Below, one piece after another: positions 8,102 through 15,533 of a stretch of DNA of 17,864 bases. Source of the stretch: Chloroflexota bacterium (GTDB lineage: Bacteria; Chloroflexota; Anaerolineae; Caldilineales; Caldilineaceae); NCBI GenBank assembly GCA_003577005.1, contig QEUW01000122.1, positions 1 to 17,864 on the forward strand. Direction: 5' to 3'. Each line of letters begins with the position of its first letter. Within the stretch, counting starts at the first letter, position 1. The notes beneath the pieces were generated by a model, which did no database searches, was not told the DNA's origin, and saw nothing but the letters and a program-made list of their open reading frames with translations. A program made the translations under genes and the position numbers.

Positions 8102-9334
8102 TCAGCGCTTGGCCACGGCAACACCGGCCGGTTGTACGGCCGGCGCCGGCTCCTCCCTGGCGCCGGCCGCAGGTAGAAACGCCACCAGCGCCGCGGTCAT
8201 CACCGGCACGATGCAGAGCAGCAACATCGCAGCGTAGAGACCCAAATGGTGCGGCTCGGCGAGCCAGCCAGTCAGTTGCAGTCCCAGCCCACCCATGGCA
8301 AAGACAAACCCCAACGCTACCCCGGAACCGACGCCGGCATTCTTGTAAAAGAGGCCCTGCGCCATGACCAGCATGGGCGGCCACGCCGCACCGGAGAAAA
8401 AGCCCAACACCGGTGCTATCAGAAACGCGCGCCAGTCGCCAAAGAGAAAGAGCGCGGCCATGAGCGGCGCCGAGATGAGCATTGAACCGGCCATGACCTT
8501 GCCCCCGCCGATCCGGTCGGCCAGGATGCCGCCGGTCAAGGTGCCAAAGGCCAGCGTGAAGAGCATCAACGATGAGATTAGACTCGCTTGCGTCTTAGTG
8601 AACTCGGAGATGTCAACAAAGAACTGGGGTAGAAACGACGAAAACGACTGTTGCGACGCCGCTCGCAACGACATGACCAGGATCAGCGCCACAATTGCCG
8701 TCATAGAGAAAGCGGGGTTGAGTTCGATCTTCCAGTTGGCCCGTTGCTTCTCGCCCTGGTCAATGCCGGCTGTGGCCTGGGCCTGGCTGGTCAAAAAGTA
8801 AAGAAAGGGGACGATCAACAGACCCACCAGCCCCAAGAGCGCCGTGCCGCGCACACCCATCCACCCGAGCGCCAACGCTGCGAAGACCGGGCCAACCGCA
8901 AAGCCAAAGTTGCCGCCCAACATAAACATGGCAACGCCGGCAGTCTTATTGGCGCCAGCGGCCTTGTTTGCCCCCGACGCCCCTTGGGGGTGAAAGGCCG
9001 CCGAGCCAAACCCCGCCAGGGTGGCCAGGGTGAGCGCGCTTTCAAAGGTGGGCATAAAACCGACCAGCCCTTGCAGCACCGACATCCACAGCAGCCCACC
9101 GACGGCAAACCAGCGCCCGCCATAATAGTCGCTGAAATAGCCAAAGATGGGCTGGGTAAGCGAGGATGTCAATGCATAAGCGCCCAACAGCAGACCGACC
9201 TGGGCCAGGCTCAAGCCCATCGCTTCTTTGAGATAGAGGCCAACAGCCACGGGCATGGCGCCCGCCAGCAGATCAACGCTAAAATGGCCGAGAGTCAGGC
9301 TCCAGAGGGTAACATTCTTTAGCAGCCCACGCAT
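8102..9334 (-). CDS. MFS transporter, fosmidomycin-resistance (Fsr)-like
   Basis: A 410-residue, 12-segment major facilitator. Features of Fsr-type transporters are GHFSVDLLAGAMPV in TM1 (17-30), QPIFGYFSD before the first cytoplasmic loop, and AAFHPQGA (112-119) in TM4, which corresponds to the FHPE motif of fosmidomycin exporters. The frame is open upstream to 9580, which would add 82 residues with no membrane character. I place the start at 9334 because the protein then begins directly with TM1 and AAGGA lies 7 bases upstream. A weak promoter (TTAAGA-18-TACAAT) sits in the 98-bp gap before it. It is upstream of, and on the same strand as, the enolase-family gene, so it may carry the same substrate. 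True drug export cannot be told from import by sequence. Confidence 0.87.
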   Translation of the reverse strand: MRGLLKNVTLWSLTLGHFSVDLLAGAMPVAVGLYLKEAMGLSLAQVGLLLGAYALTSSLTQPIFGYFSDYYGGRWFAVGGLLWMSVLQGLVGFMPTFESALTLATLAGFGSAAFHPQGASGANKAAGANKTAGVAMFMLGGNFGFAVGPVFAALALGWMGVRGTALLGLVGLLIVPFLYFLTSQAQATAGIDQGEKQRANWKIELNPAFSMTAIVALILVMSLRAASQQSFSSFLPQFFVDISEFTKTQASLISSLMLFTLAFGTLTGGILADRIGGGKVMAGSMLISAPLMAALFLFGDWRAFLIAPVLGFFSGAAWPPMLVMAQGLFYKNAGVGSGVALGFVFAMGGLGLQLTGWLAEPHHLGLYAAMLLLCIVPVMTAALVAFLPAAGAREEPAPAVQPAGVAVAKR

Positions 9335-9361
9335 AAAGCTTCCTTCTCTGAGTTTTGCAGG

Positions 9362-9391
9362 ATTGTAGGCACAAGTACCACCTGATCTTAA
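9362..9391 (-). promoter_or_regulatory. weak promoter candidate for the Fsr-like MFS gene
   Basis: On the minus strand TTAAGA (9391-9386) and TACAAT (9367-9362) are separated by 18 bases, 28 bp upstream of the chosen ATG. The -10 matches five of six consensus positions and the -35 four of six. Confidence 0.3.
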
Positions 9392-9432
9392 CACAGGGGG
9401 TGTTTTCTGTCGATCTGGGCGAGTGGATCGTG

Positions 9433-10554
9433 TTACGTTCTGCCCCGGGGCAGGTATCGGCGCACGACACTGGAGAACCGGCTTGCGAAGTCTCGTCCTC
9501 TTGCTTGCTTTACTGAGCCGACAGATTCTGTACCGGCAGACTCTGTGCCAACGGTGACCGGTATCGAACGCACGCACCAACCGGCCTCACCCTCCACAAA
9601 GATGTGGAGCACGTGTTCACCGGGGGATACCAGTTGTGCGTCCCACAAGAAATCGAAACCGGAGGCGGCGTATGCCTCGCCATAGTGTTGCGCCAGATCG
9701 GGACGCTGGCGGCCATAGAGGGCCTCCCCCAACAGAGAAGAAGCATCGTCCAGCCGGTCGAGATAGACCAGAATGCGTTCGATACCACTCTGGGGTTGCA
9801 TCTGGCTGATAGCCCAGCCGCTGATAGGGGTAGGGCCACTGAGCCGCTGATGCGGCTGGGGCGTGTCGATGGCGATGTAGAAATCGTCGGTGAGCAGCTT
9901 GGCAGCCGTACGGGGACCCTTCTCAGCCCGGATGACGGCGCGGTTTCCGTCGTAGACGTGGAGCAGCTCCGCGCGCGGGAAGCCAGCGGCCAACGTCGTC
10001 TCGATCAGGCACGGCACGGTAGGAACCCACCAGTTGCTGGGGTCGTTGTTGAGCGCATCTTGCACGTAGAAAAGGCTGGCGCTGACCGTGCCGAACCGGG
10101 TGGCTGGCTCAATCTCAGATTCAATCAAGGCCACCTCGCGGGTCACCGAGGCAATCCGTTCCAACGCCAAGAGGGGATGTTTTAGATGATAATAAACGCC
10201 AAAAAAGAAGACAATATCGAAAAAACCGAGCCTTTCCGGCGTAATATCACAGACATTGAGGTGATGGAATTCGGTCTTGGCGGAGCGGAGCTCGTGCGCC
10301 AGCAAGAAGCCACGGCGCGGCCACGAGTCGATAGCAACAACTTCCGCACCCCGCTCTTCGGCAAGAAAGGCAAAATAGCCGTCGTTACAGCCGATATCCA
10401 ACACGCGCTTCCCCCGCAGGTCGTCTGGGATGCCAAAATAGGGGAGACGACGCGCCATGTCTCCAACACCGTTTGTCATTAACCCAGGGAGAATTTCATA
10501 TTTCTGAAACCACTGTACCTCGTTCACCCGCTCTTGGAGACGCGTGAGTTCCAT
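9433..10554 (-). CDS. SAM-dependent methyltransferase (CmoB/DUF1698-like) with C-terminal Ig-like domain
   Basis: A 373-residue two-domain protein. Residues about 15-215 form a class I methyltransferase: SAM motif VLDIGCNDGYF (51-61), acidic end of strand 2 at AIDSW, and GVYYHLKHPLLAL (119-131), the pattern of the CmoB/DUF1698 (Methyltransf_9) group. Residues about 226-335 are a separate beta-rich domain starting IAIDTPQPHQRLSGPTPISG and including YGRQRPDLAQHYG, a type I associate with Chloroflexota proteins as an Ig-like or sugar-binding-like module. The tail has a short direct repeat (GTESAGTESVG). There is no signal peptide, so it is probably cytoplasmic. An AAGGAA site lies 10 bases before the ATG, and a TATACT -10-like box lies at 10601-10596 without a clear -35. 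CmoB proper acts on tRNA; this fusion more likely modifies another molecule, which I cannot name. Confidence 0.85.
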   Translation of the reverse strand: MELTRLQERVNEVQWFQKYEILPGLMTNGVGDMARRLPYFGIPDDLRGKRVLDIGCNDGYFAFLAEERGAEVVAIDSWPRRGFLLAHELRSAKTEFHHLNVCDITPERLGFFDIVFFFGVYYHLKHPLLALERIASVTREVALIESEIEPATRFGTVSASLFYVQDALNNDPSNWWVPTVPCLIETTLAAGFPRAELLHVYDGNRAVIRAEKGPRTAAKLLTDDFYIAIDTPQPHQRLSGPTPISGWAISQMQPQSGIERILVYLDRLDDASSLLGEALYGRQRPDLAQHYGEAYAASGFDFLWDAQLVSPGEHVLHIFVEGEAGWCVRSIPVTVGTESAGTESVGSVKQARGRDFASRFSSVVRRYLPRGRT

Positions 10555-10643
10555 CGTTGGGTTGTTCCTTCCTCAGTATGCTGTGATTGCGGCGTAGTAT
10601 ACCGCACGCATCACCTCGGGAAGAAATCAGTTGGCTGGACTAA

Positions 10644-10780
10644 TACTACAACCGCACTTAGCCGGAACCCGTGGCTGAGTCCACCGGGAGGTGGCCAGTG
10701 AGATTCGGGTCATTCAAAGGCTTCTGCGGCCACGGGGGCCCAGTGGGCGCGGAGGACGGCGTAGAAGTGCGGTAGTAGTA
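10644..10780. repeat. MITE-like element with 16-bp terminal inverted repeats
   Basis: TACTACAACCGCACTT (10644-10659) is repeated inverted at 10765-10780 with 15 of 16 bases matching, bounding a 137-bp segment. The inside contains further short complementary blocks, such as CCACC/GGTGG at 10681-10694. No coding content is convincing: a 60-residue minus-strand ORF runs through the repeats themselves. TA dinucleotides at both outer ends would fit a TA-duplicating (IS630/Tc1-like) family, but that is a guess. It may be a non-autonomous transposon relic or a structured intergenic repeat. Confidence 0.5.
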
Positions 10781-10784
10781 CAAA

Positions 10785-10829
10785 AGAGGATGTTCTTTAC
10801 TGGGAACGTGCCCGCGGGCAGCAAGAACA
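10785..10829 (-). terminator. terminator-like hairpin downstream of the BNR gene
   Basis: On the minus strand TGTTCTT (10829-10823) pairs with AAGAACA (10797-10791). It encloses the perfect 12-bp palindrome TGCCCGCGGGCA (10809-10820), and a CCTCTTTT stretch follows. It lies 25 bp after the stop of the BNR-repeat gene. The long loop and the offset between stem and T-run make it imperfect. Confidence 0.4.
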
Positions 10830-10853
10830 ACGGTTGTCATTGGTATTCTTTTT

Positions 10854-11870
10854 CTATTCGCTTGTCACCACCATCCCATTTACCGTATTGAACGGGGTCT
10901 CCACCGGCCAGTCAATAGGCAGCTTCTCCCAACTGGCGCCAGCATCCGCCGAGCGATAAATATCATGCCGGGTAGCCGCGTAAAAGACACTGGGTTCCAC
11001 CTGATGAGTGGCCAACACGTAGGCGCGTGTGCCTTGTGGGCTGGGCAATCCTTCATAGACTGGTCGCCAGGGGTCGCCGCCCACCCGGCGATAGAGCATT
11101 GCTTCGGCATATTGGTCATTGTGCGCCGAACGCGCGCCGGGCGAACCCGATACGACGATTGTCTCTGGATTGCCCGGATCGACGGCCAATCCCCACAGGT
11201 AGTGATGGCGCCGGCCCTCGTCGTCGCCACGCCAGGTGGCCCCGCCGTCGTGGCTTTCGGCAAAACCGCCGCCGGCTGCCTCGTAAATGACGCCCGGCGC
11301 TGCCGGATGGGTGCGCAACGTGTGGCAATCGTGTTGGGAACCCGGCTTGCGGTCTTCCCAGGTCTCGCCACCATCCAGGCTGCGCATCACGCCGCCTAGC
11401 TCGATACCGACGAAAAGGCGGTCGGCGACGGTAGCGTCCGGCTCGATCCAGCGTACATGGTGGGTCCACGGTCGGGGTGGGAAGCTCCAGGTCGGTTTGG
11501 AGGGCAAACTCTGCAAGGCGTGCTTCTCCTGCCAGGTGCGCCCACCATCTTCAGAACGGAAAAGCGCGCTGGGTTCCGTGCCAGCCCACAGCACGCTGGC
11601 GCCACCTACTTCTTCCAGCGGGCTGACCGCTACCGACATGACTGCCGGGTGGGGCAGTGTACCCGGCGCTGGATACCACGTGGCGCCCGTATCGTCGCTC
11701 ACCCACAGACCGGCGTCAAAGGTGCCGCAATAGACGCGTCCAGGCTGGTGCGGGTCCACCGCCAGACAATGGCAATCTTTGCCGGCCAGCGCAATTTCCG
11801 GTACCCAATGACCATTCCGCTGACGTAAGGTGGCCAATCCACCGTGAAAGGCCAGGTAGATCTGTATCAT
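10854..11870 (-). CDS. BNR/Asp-box beta-propeller protein (sialidase- or sortilin-like fold)
   Basis: A 338-residue propeller built around five Asp boxes: SDDTGATW (58-65), SEDGGRTW (106-113), SLDGGETW (164-171), SHDGGATW (206-213) and SADAGASW (307-314). This is the fold of exo-sialidases, VPS10/sortilin and YCF48-like proteins. I see no conserved sialidase arginine triad or FRIP motif, so glycosidase activity should not be assumed. There is no signal peptide, so it is probably cytoplasmic. The ATG is preceded by a perfect AAGGAG at a 10-base spacing. It stands alone on the minus strand, followed by a terminator-like hairpin. Similar genes are common in Chloroflexota and usually lack a known role; they are often labelled glycosyl hydrolase or WD40/YVTN-like. 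Function unknown. Confidence 0.85.
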   Translation of the reverse strand: MIQIYLAFHGGLATLRQRNGHWVPEIALAGKDCHCLAVDPHQPGRVYCGTFDAGLWVSDDTGATWYPAPGTLPHPAVMSVAVSPLEEVGGASVLWAGTEPSALFRSEDGGRTWQEKHALQSLPSKPTWSFPPRPWTHHVRWIEPDATVADRLFVGIELGGVMRSLDGGETWEDRKPGSQHDCHTLRTHPAAPGVIYEAAGGGFAESHDGGATWRGDDEGRRHHYLWGLAVDPGNPETIVVSGSPGARSAHNDQYAEAMLYRRVGGDPWRPVYEGLPSPQGTRAYVLATHQVEPSVFYAATRHDIYRSADAGASWEKLPIDWPVETPFNTVNGMVVTSE

Positions 11871-12206
11871 CGTCGGTTATCTCCTTGCATGCTCACCCGG
11901 TTATCCAACCGGCCACCGCTCCCGCCAAGGGGTCGAGCGCAGCAGAACGCCCAGAAAGTTGCTTTTTTACCCATATCTATCTGCGCCGGGCGACCGCTGA
12001 GGATGCATGTACCATTTCTAGAAGTCTATACGGGGGCGACGGCTGGGGCTGTGGGTATGAGTACGATTGCCTGAGTGATAAGCCTCGCCTGGCAAAGATT
12101 AAGTTTCACGCAACAGTGGCCATGCCAGCACTATTTGTTTGCGAGATCACTGCTATGGCAGCCGTTGCCGAGGGCCACATTGCATAACCGGAATTGGACA
12201 GGAGAA
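11871..12206. other. intergenic region between the BNR and META genes
   Basis: This holds the 5' region of the BNR gene and the 3' region of the META gene. No clear promoter was found. A plus-strand stretch at about 11972-12031 reads like the first strand and helix of a GNAT acetyltransferase (see findings), but with no start codon and no continuation. Short hairpins such as CTGC/GCAG near 12150 lack a T-run. Confidence 0.45.
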
Positions 12207-12273
12207 CTACGGCAACTGCACCCGCTGCATCTGCTCCTCCGTCTGCACCCTGATAGACTCACGAGACACAGCC

Positions 12274-12909
12274 TCACCGACCAACGTGCCCTCTGCCACT
12301 ACGGCCCCGTCCATTCTCAAAGACCCAAACCTCGTTGCCGCCACAGTAGTAACAGAGCCAGACAAAGTTGTTCTCCTGTGCAGTCGATGGTGACTGCACA
12401 GAAACGCCATCGGGCTGTGGCGTCTCGGCGGATTGCCCCGTTGCGGAGCCGGCGCTGACAAAGTTGAGCACACCCTGGCCGGCGTCGTAGTAGATGGTCA
12501 ACTGTCCGGCAGCCAATTCGTATTGCCCAGCGGTTTGCAACGCCTGAAAATATTGCTGCTCTTGCTCCATCACTACCTCGTCCACACAGGCCATGAGCGT
12601 GCTGACGATCTCGCCAAACGTGAGCATCCCATCTTCCGCCTGGTAGGGGGCACTATACGAGTTGCAGCCGCCGGACCCCCCGGCTTGTCCGTCGGCCTGG
12701 AACGACAGGGTGACTTCGCTGCCCTCTGCCACTGGATTCTCAGCGCCTGCTATACCATACGAAACCAGCGTCCACTGAGTGCCCACCAAATCGTCCGCTG
12801 TGCCGGGTGAAGTCTCTGGGGGTGGGGTTGGTGTTACCTCCACCGTGATCGGCGCACAGGCCGCCAATATAACTATCAGGACCAGTAGCAATCGTTTTGC
12901 GTGTTTCAT
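12274..12909 (-). CDS. META-domain (HslJ-like) lipoprotein, probably frameshifted at the C-terminus
   Basis: A 211-residue exported lipoprotein. The signal sequence MKHAKRLLLVLIVILAAC ends in lipobox LAAC, giving a lipidated Cys18. After a short Pro/Thr linker, residues about 40-150 form a META domain: GTQWTLVSYG, the hallmark GSGGCNSYSAPY, FGEIVSTLMAC, and a MEQEQQYFQALQ helix. META proteins such as HslJ are envelope-associated; their exact role is unclear. AAGGAGA lies 8 bases upstream, and the ATG overlaps the serine hydrolase stop (ATGA). The last residues turn Gly/Arg-rich after VWVFENG. Moving one base at the G-run (12305-12308) gives a natural-looking continuation (AVVAEGTLVGEAVSRE and on) to a TAG at 12207, for a 233-residue protein. 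The true gene may therefore span 12207-12909. Confidence 0.85.
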   Translation of the reverse strand: MKHAKRLLLVLIVILAACAPITVEVTPTPPPETSPGTADDLVGTQWTLVSYGIAGAENPVAEGSEVTLSFQADGQAGGSGGCNSYSAPYQAEDGMLTFGEIVSTLMACVDEVVMEQEQQYFQALQTAGQYELAAGQLTIYYDAGQGVLNFVSAGSATGQSAETPQPDGVSVQSPSTAQENNFVWLCYYCGGNEVWVFENGRGRSGRGHVGR

Positions 12910-14390
12910 GAGTCAAATCTCCTTGACAACAAGCCGATTCGTATGGCGCCGCTGATCACGCCCAGCACGCCACACAGACCAAGCCAGAGGAAGATCTCCG
13001 GCATCGAGCGGGCGAGTTGGGTATAGCCAAAGACTCGCCCCGCAGTTGCCGTGATCAGCGCGGGCAGCCCCAACAAGATAGCCGCCGGGACAAACGCCCA
13101 CGCAATGCCCAAGACGAGTCGCCACATGGAAATGTTTTGGGTCCGCTCTACCCACCGGGGCAGGCGCAACAGGCTGCGGACCGCCAGCGCCACACCACTC
13201 AGCGTGACGAGCGCCATCAGCACGCCCCACACTGTGACGGTAAAACGCGCTGGGGCCGGCTGCCCACTAGTGAGCAGGGTGATCAGCCCATCTCTGATCG
13301 CCGGCGCCGCTAGCGTAATCGTGGCCAGCGAACTGATGTTGTAGAGCAGAACCAGCCCTTGCCCCGTCTCTGGCAACAACACAACATCGGCGAAGAAGAC
13401 AGAGAGAATGCCATTGTGTTCGAGTAGACGCCTGCCGTTGTCCATCGTTTCCATCCAGCCCATGGCATAGTTGGTGTCGATGTTCGCCGGTGGTGTGTGC
13501 ATCCGTGCAACCGCTTCCTCTGCTAATACCTGTGTTCCCTGGAAGCGCCCGCCATTATTTTGCATGATCAAGTAGTTCGCCATGTCCTCTGCCGTCGAGA
13601 CCACGCCAGCGGCGCCGCCCAGGTAGCCGGACATCTCGTCCACCGCAACCGGTATCGCATAGACCACCAGGTGTCCTTGCGCCAGTCGCTCCGCCCGTTG
13701 CTTCGCCTCATCGGATGTGACGGCGTGAAATGTCTGCGCCATTTGCAGCGGCGCAAAGACATGGGTTTGCAGATAGGCCGAAAATGGCTGCCCACTGACC
13801 ACCTCCACCACTCGCGCCAGCACTGCATAATTTGCATCCGTGTAGTGAAACTCGCGGCCAGGCGGGGAAACGGGCCGGGCCATAGGCAGGTCCGCCACGT
13901 ATGCCTCGATTGTCATATACTGGGGCGGCTCTGCTGTACGCAGACCGGCATCGGCCAGCCCGCTGGTCTGGTTGAGCAGGTGGCGGATAGTGACCTGGCC
14001 CGCAGCCGTGGGGTCGGCGAGCGTAAATTCAGGCAGATACGTCTGCACAGGTAGGTCGAGCTCGATCTGCCCGGCTGCCACCAGCTGCATCACCGCCAGC
14101 GCCGTGAACGACTTGCTCAGCGAAGCGAGGAGGAACTGCGTCTGCGGTGTCACCGGCTGGCCCCGGCCGGCTCTGCCATAGCCCTGGACGTAGCGCACCT
14201 GGTCGCCCTGGATGATTGCCAGGGCAAGCCCCGGCACACGTTGAACCGCCATCTGCCCGGCAACAAACTGGTCGATGGCGGCAACATCCAACGGTGGTTG
14301 CGCTGTGCTGCGCTTAGCTCGAAAGACAACTATGAGGAGGGTACTCACCAACAGAAGCAGGGGATAAAGCCATGTACGTTTATTCCTCAT
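12906..14390 (-). CDS. membrane-anchored serine hydrolase (class C beta-lactamase/CubicO-like)
   Basis: A 494-residue penicillin-recognising-fold hydrolase. An N-terminal signal or anchor (about 7-23) leads to the catalytic domain (about 35-375). Its motifs are SLSK (S90 nucleophile, K93), YTD at 183-185 and HNG at 325-327 (the KTG/HxG box). Relatives normally have Y-x-N in the second motif, so Asp185 is unusual. Three to four hydrophobic helices (about 383-405, 422-448, 464-488) close the protein, placing the active domain outside the membrane. I start at the ATG at 14390, which has GGAG about 10 bases upstream and puts the signal at the very N-terminus. The frame is open to 14513, but those 41 residues overlap the M23 gene and look non-coding. 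It overlaps the M23 gene by 11 bp and the META gene by 4 bp. D-amino-acid peptidase or esterase activity is likely; beta-lactam resistance is not implied. Confidence 0.9.
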   Translation of the reverse strand: MRNKRTWLYPLLLLVSTLLIVVFRAKRSTAQPPLDVAAIDQFVAGQMAVQRVPGLALAIIQGDQVRYVQGYGRAGRGQPVTPQTQFLLASLSKSFTALAVMQLVAAGQIELDLPVQTYLPEFTLADPTAAGQVTIRHLLNQTSGLADAGLRTAEPPQYMTIEAYVADLPMARPVSPPGREFHYTDANYAVLARVVEVVSGQPFSAYLQTHVFAPLQMAQTFHAVTSDEAKQRAERLAQGHLVVYAIPVAVDEMSGYLGGAAGVVSTAEDMANYLIMQNNGGRFQGTQVLAEEAVARMHTPPANIDTNYAMGWMETMDNGRRLLEHNGILSVFFADVVLLPETGQGLVLLYNISSLATITLAAPAIRDGLITLLTSGQPAPARFTVTVWGVLMALVTLSGVALAVRSLLRLPRWVERTQNISMWRLVLGIAWAFVPAAILLGLPALITATAGRVFGYTQLARSMPEIFLWLGLCGVLGVISGAIRIGLLSRRFDS

Positions 14391-15007
14391 AGCGAATCCG
14401 CTCCCCCTTTTCAAGCACGCCATTGGAAACCGGCTCCCGTGACGCACCATTCCAACGCTCATAGGCACGTACCCTGAACGGGATGATCGTTGCCGTGGGC
14501 GGGTCGCGGCCATCCATCACCTGCAAGTGCAAATGAGGCGCCAGCGACCGGCCAGAGTTCCCCACCTGCGCCACGCCCTGCCCGGCGTGGACGGCATCGC
14601 CGTCGGCAACGCGGATTGAGCCCTGGCGTAGGTGCGCCAGCAGTGCGACGATTCTGCTTGACTCGAACAGGATATAATTGCCGGTCGCCGGTCGCAAATC
14701 ATCGGCATCCAGCGCCGAGCCGGGCCACACCAGACGCAGCGCGTCTACAATCAGGTTCACACATGCGGTCAGGCCATCCATCGCGAGCGGCGATCACCAC
14801 GCCGTCAAACGGTGCGTAGACGGGTTGCTCCCAACTGTAGAAATGCTCGACAGGCATGCGACCGAGCACGGCATTCCAGAATCGCTTGGCTTGCGTACGG
14901 CCAACCACAACCGCCTGGAAGTCAAAGGCGAAACGGTCATGCAGCGGGCTTTTGGGCAGTTCCCACTCACCTCTCAATGGCAGTTCGATGATAGGCGTGA
15001 CTGGCAT
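14380..15007 (-). pseudogene. M23 family metallopeptidase, interrupted by a frameshift
   Basis: Two frames together make one M23 peptidase of about 209 residues. The first (from ATG 15007) carries the zinc-site motif HDRFAFDF (H23, D29) and YAPFDGVVIAARDGWPDR (the usual strand entering the LytM fold). The second (ending at TGA 14380) carries VNLIVDALRL, ATGNYILFE, AGQGVAQVGNSGRS and the zinc motif PHLHLQV. The switch falls at a (TG)3 run on the minus strand (14763-14758). Restoring one TG there joins the frames cleanly, and the total length then divides by three. Neither half alone holds all the zinc ligands, so the locus is inactive unless the shift is a sequencing error or programmed. No signal peptide and no strong Shine-Dalgarno are visible. 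It is the first gene of the M23-serine hydrolase-META set. Confidence 0.8.
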
Positions 15008-15533
15008 GGTTATGCAGAAGGGTTCTTATTTGCTGCCCCCTGGCTTGACAAAGTTCTGCGTAAACGCCAACCCTGTGCGCCAATATTGGGTGGGTTCAAA
15101 GCCGGCAGCCTGGCTCAACTGCAGCACACTTTTCCGCTTCTGATAGTGCCAGTCACTCGTGATCAATGGCAACTGACTTGCCCTGAACAGGGTTAGTATA
15201 GGTTGCGGTGCTGCGCCAATCATGTGCTGGGATACAGCCACCAGATGCAACTTGAGGCACAACGGATCTATATGACTGTTTATTTGCGCATATCGAAGAA
15301 CCACCAACGGGTGCCATACTCATCAATCGTGAGAGCGCCAAGCCCGTACCCAACAACTGGCCGCAGCCCCTCAGGCAAATGAGGGAACCGGCTGCAACAT
15401 TTGCTGTATCTTTTGCAGGCTCCCCCGCAGCTTAATCTGAATCGTAACACTTCGCTGCTATTGTAGGAGCAGAAGGCGTTGCGGCGTCTGTGCAAGGGAT
15501 ATCCGTATCCATCATCAAAGGATGAGGGAAAGA
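15008..15533. other. divergent intergenic region with possible relic coding pieces
   Basis: About 525 bases between the M23 gene (minus) and the RHS-like gene (plus). No intact gene is supported. Two minus-strand stretches look protein-like but end abruptly: one at about 15287-15385, reading HLPEGLRPVVGYGLGAL then DEYGTRWWFF, and one at about 15026-15130, reading QAAGFEPTQYWRTGLAFTQ, whose stop is 18 bp before the M23 start. I cannot assign either to a family. A divergent promoter pair is expected here, but no convincing box pair was found. Confidence 0.4.

Larger units (their letters stand above)
10555..10853. other. intergenic region between the methyltransferase and BNR genes
   Basis: About 300 bases without a supported gene. 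It holds the upstream region of the methyltransferase (TATACT at 10601-10596 on the minus strand), the MITE-like repeat and the hairpin described separately. Short ORFs on both strands lack ribosome sites and recognisable motifs. Confidence 0.5.

Noticed and set aside
9390..9404. AACAC/GTGTT hairpin followed by TTTT as a terminator
   Set aside because: The T-run follows on the plus strand, but both flanking genes are on the minus strand.
9335..9580. 82-residue N-terminal extension of the Fsr-like MFS gene
   Set aside because: Basic and unlike a membrane leader, it overlaps the methyltransferase gene. The ATG at 9334 has AAGGA at 7 bases and begins TM1.
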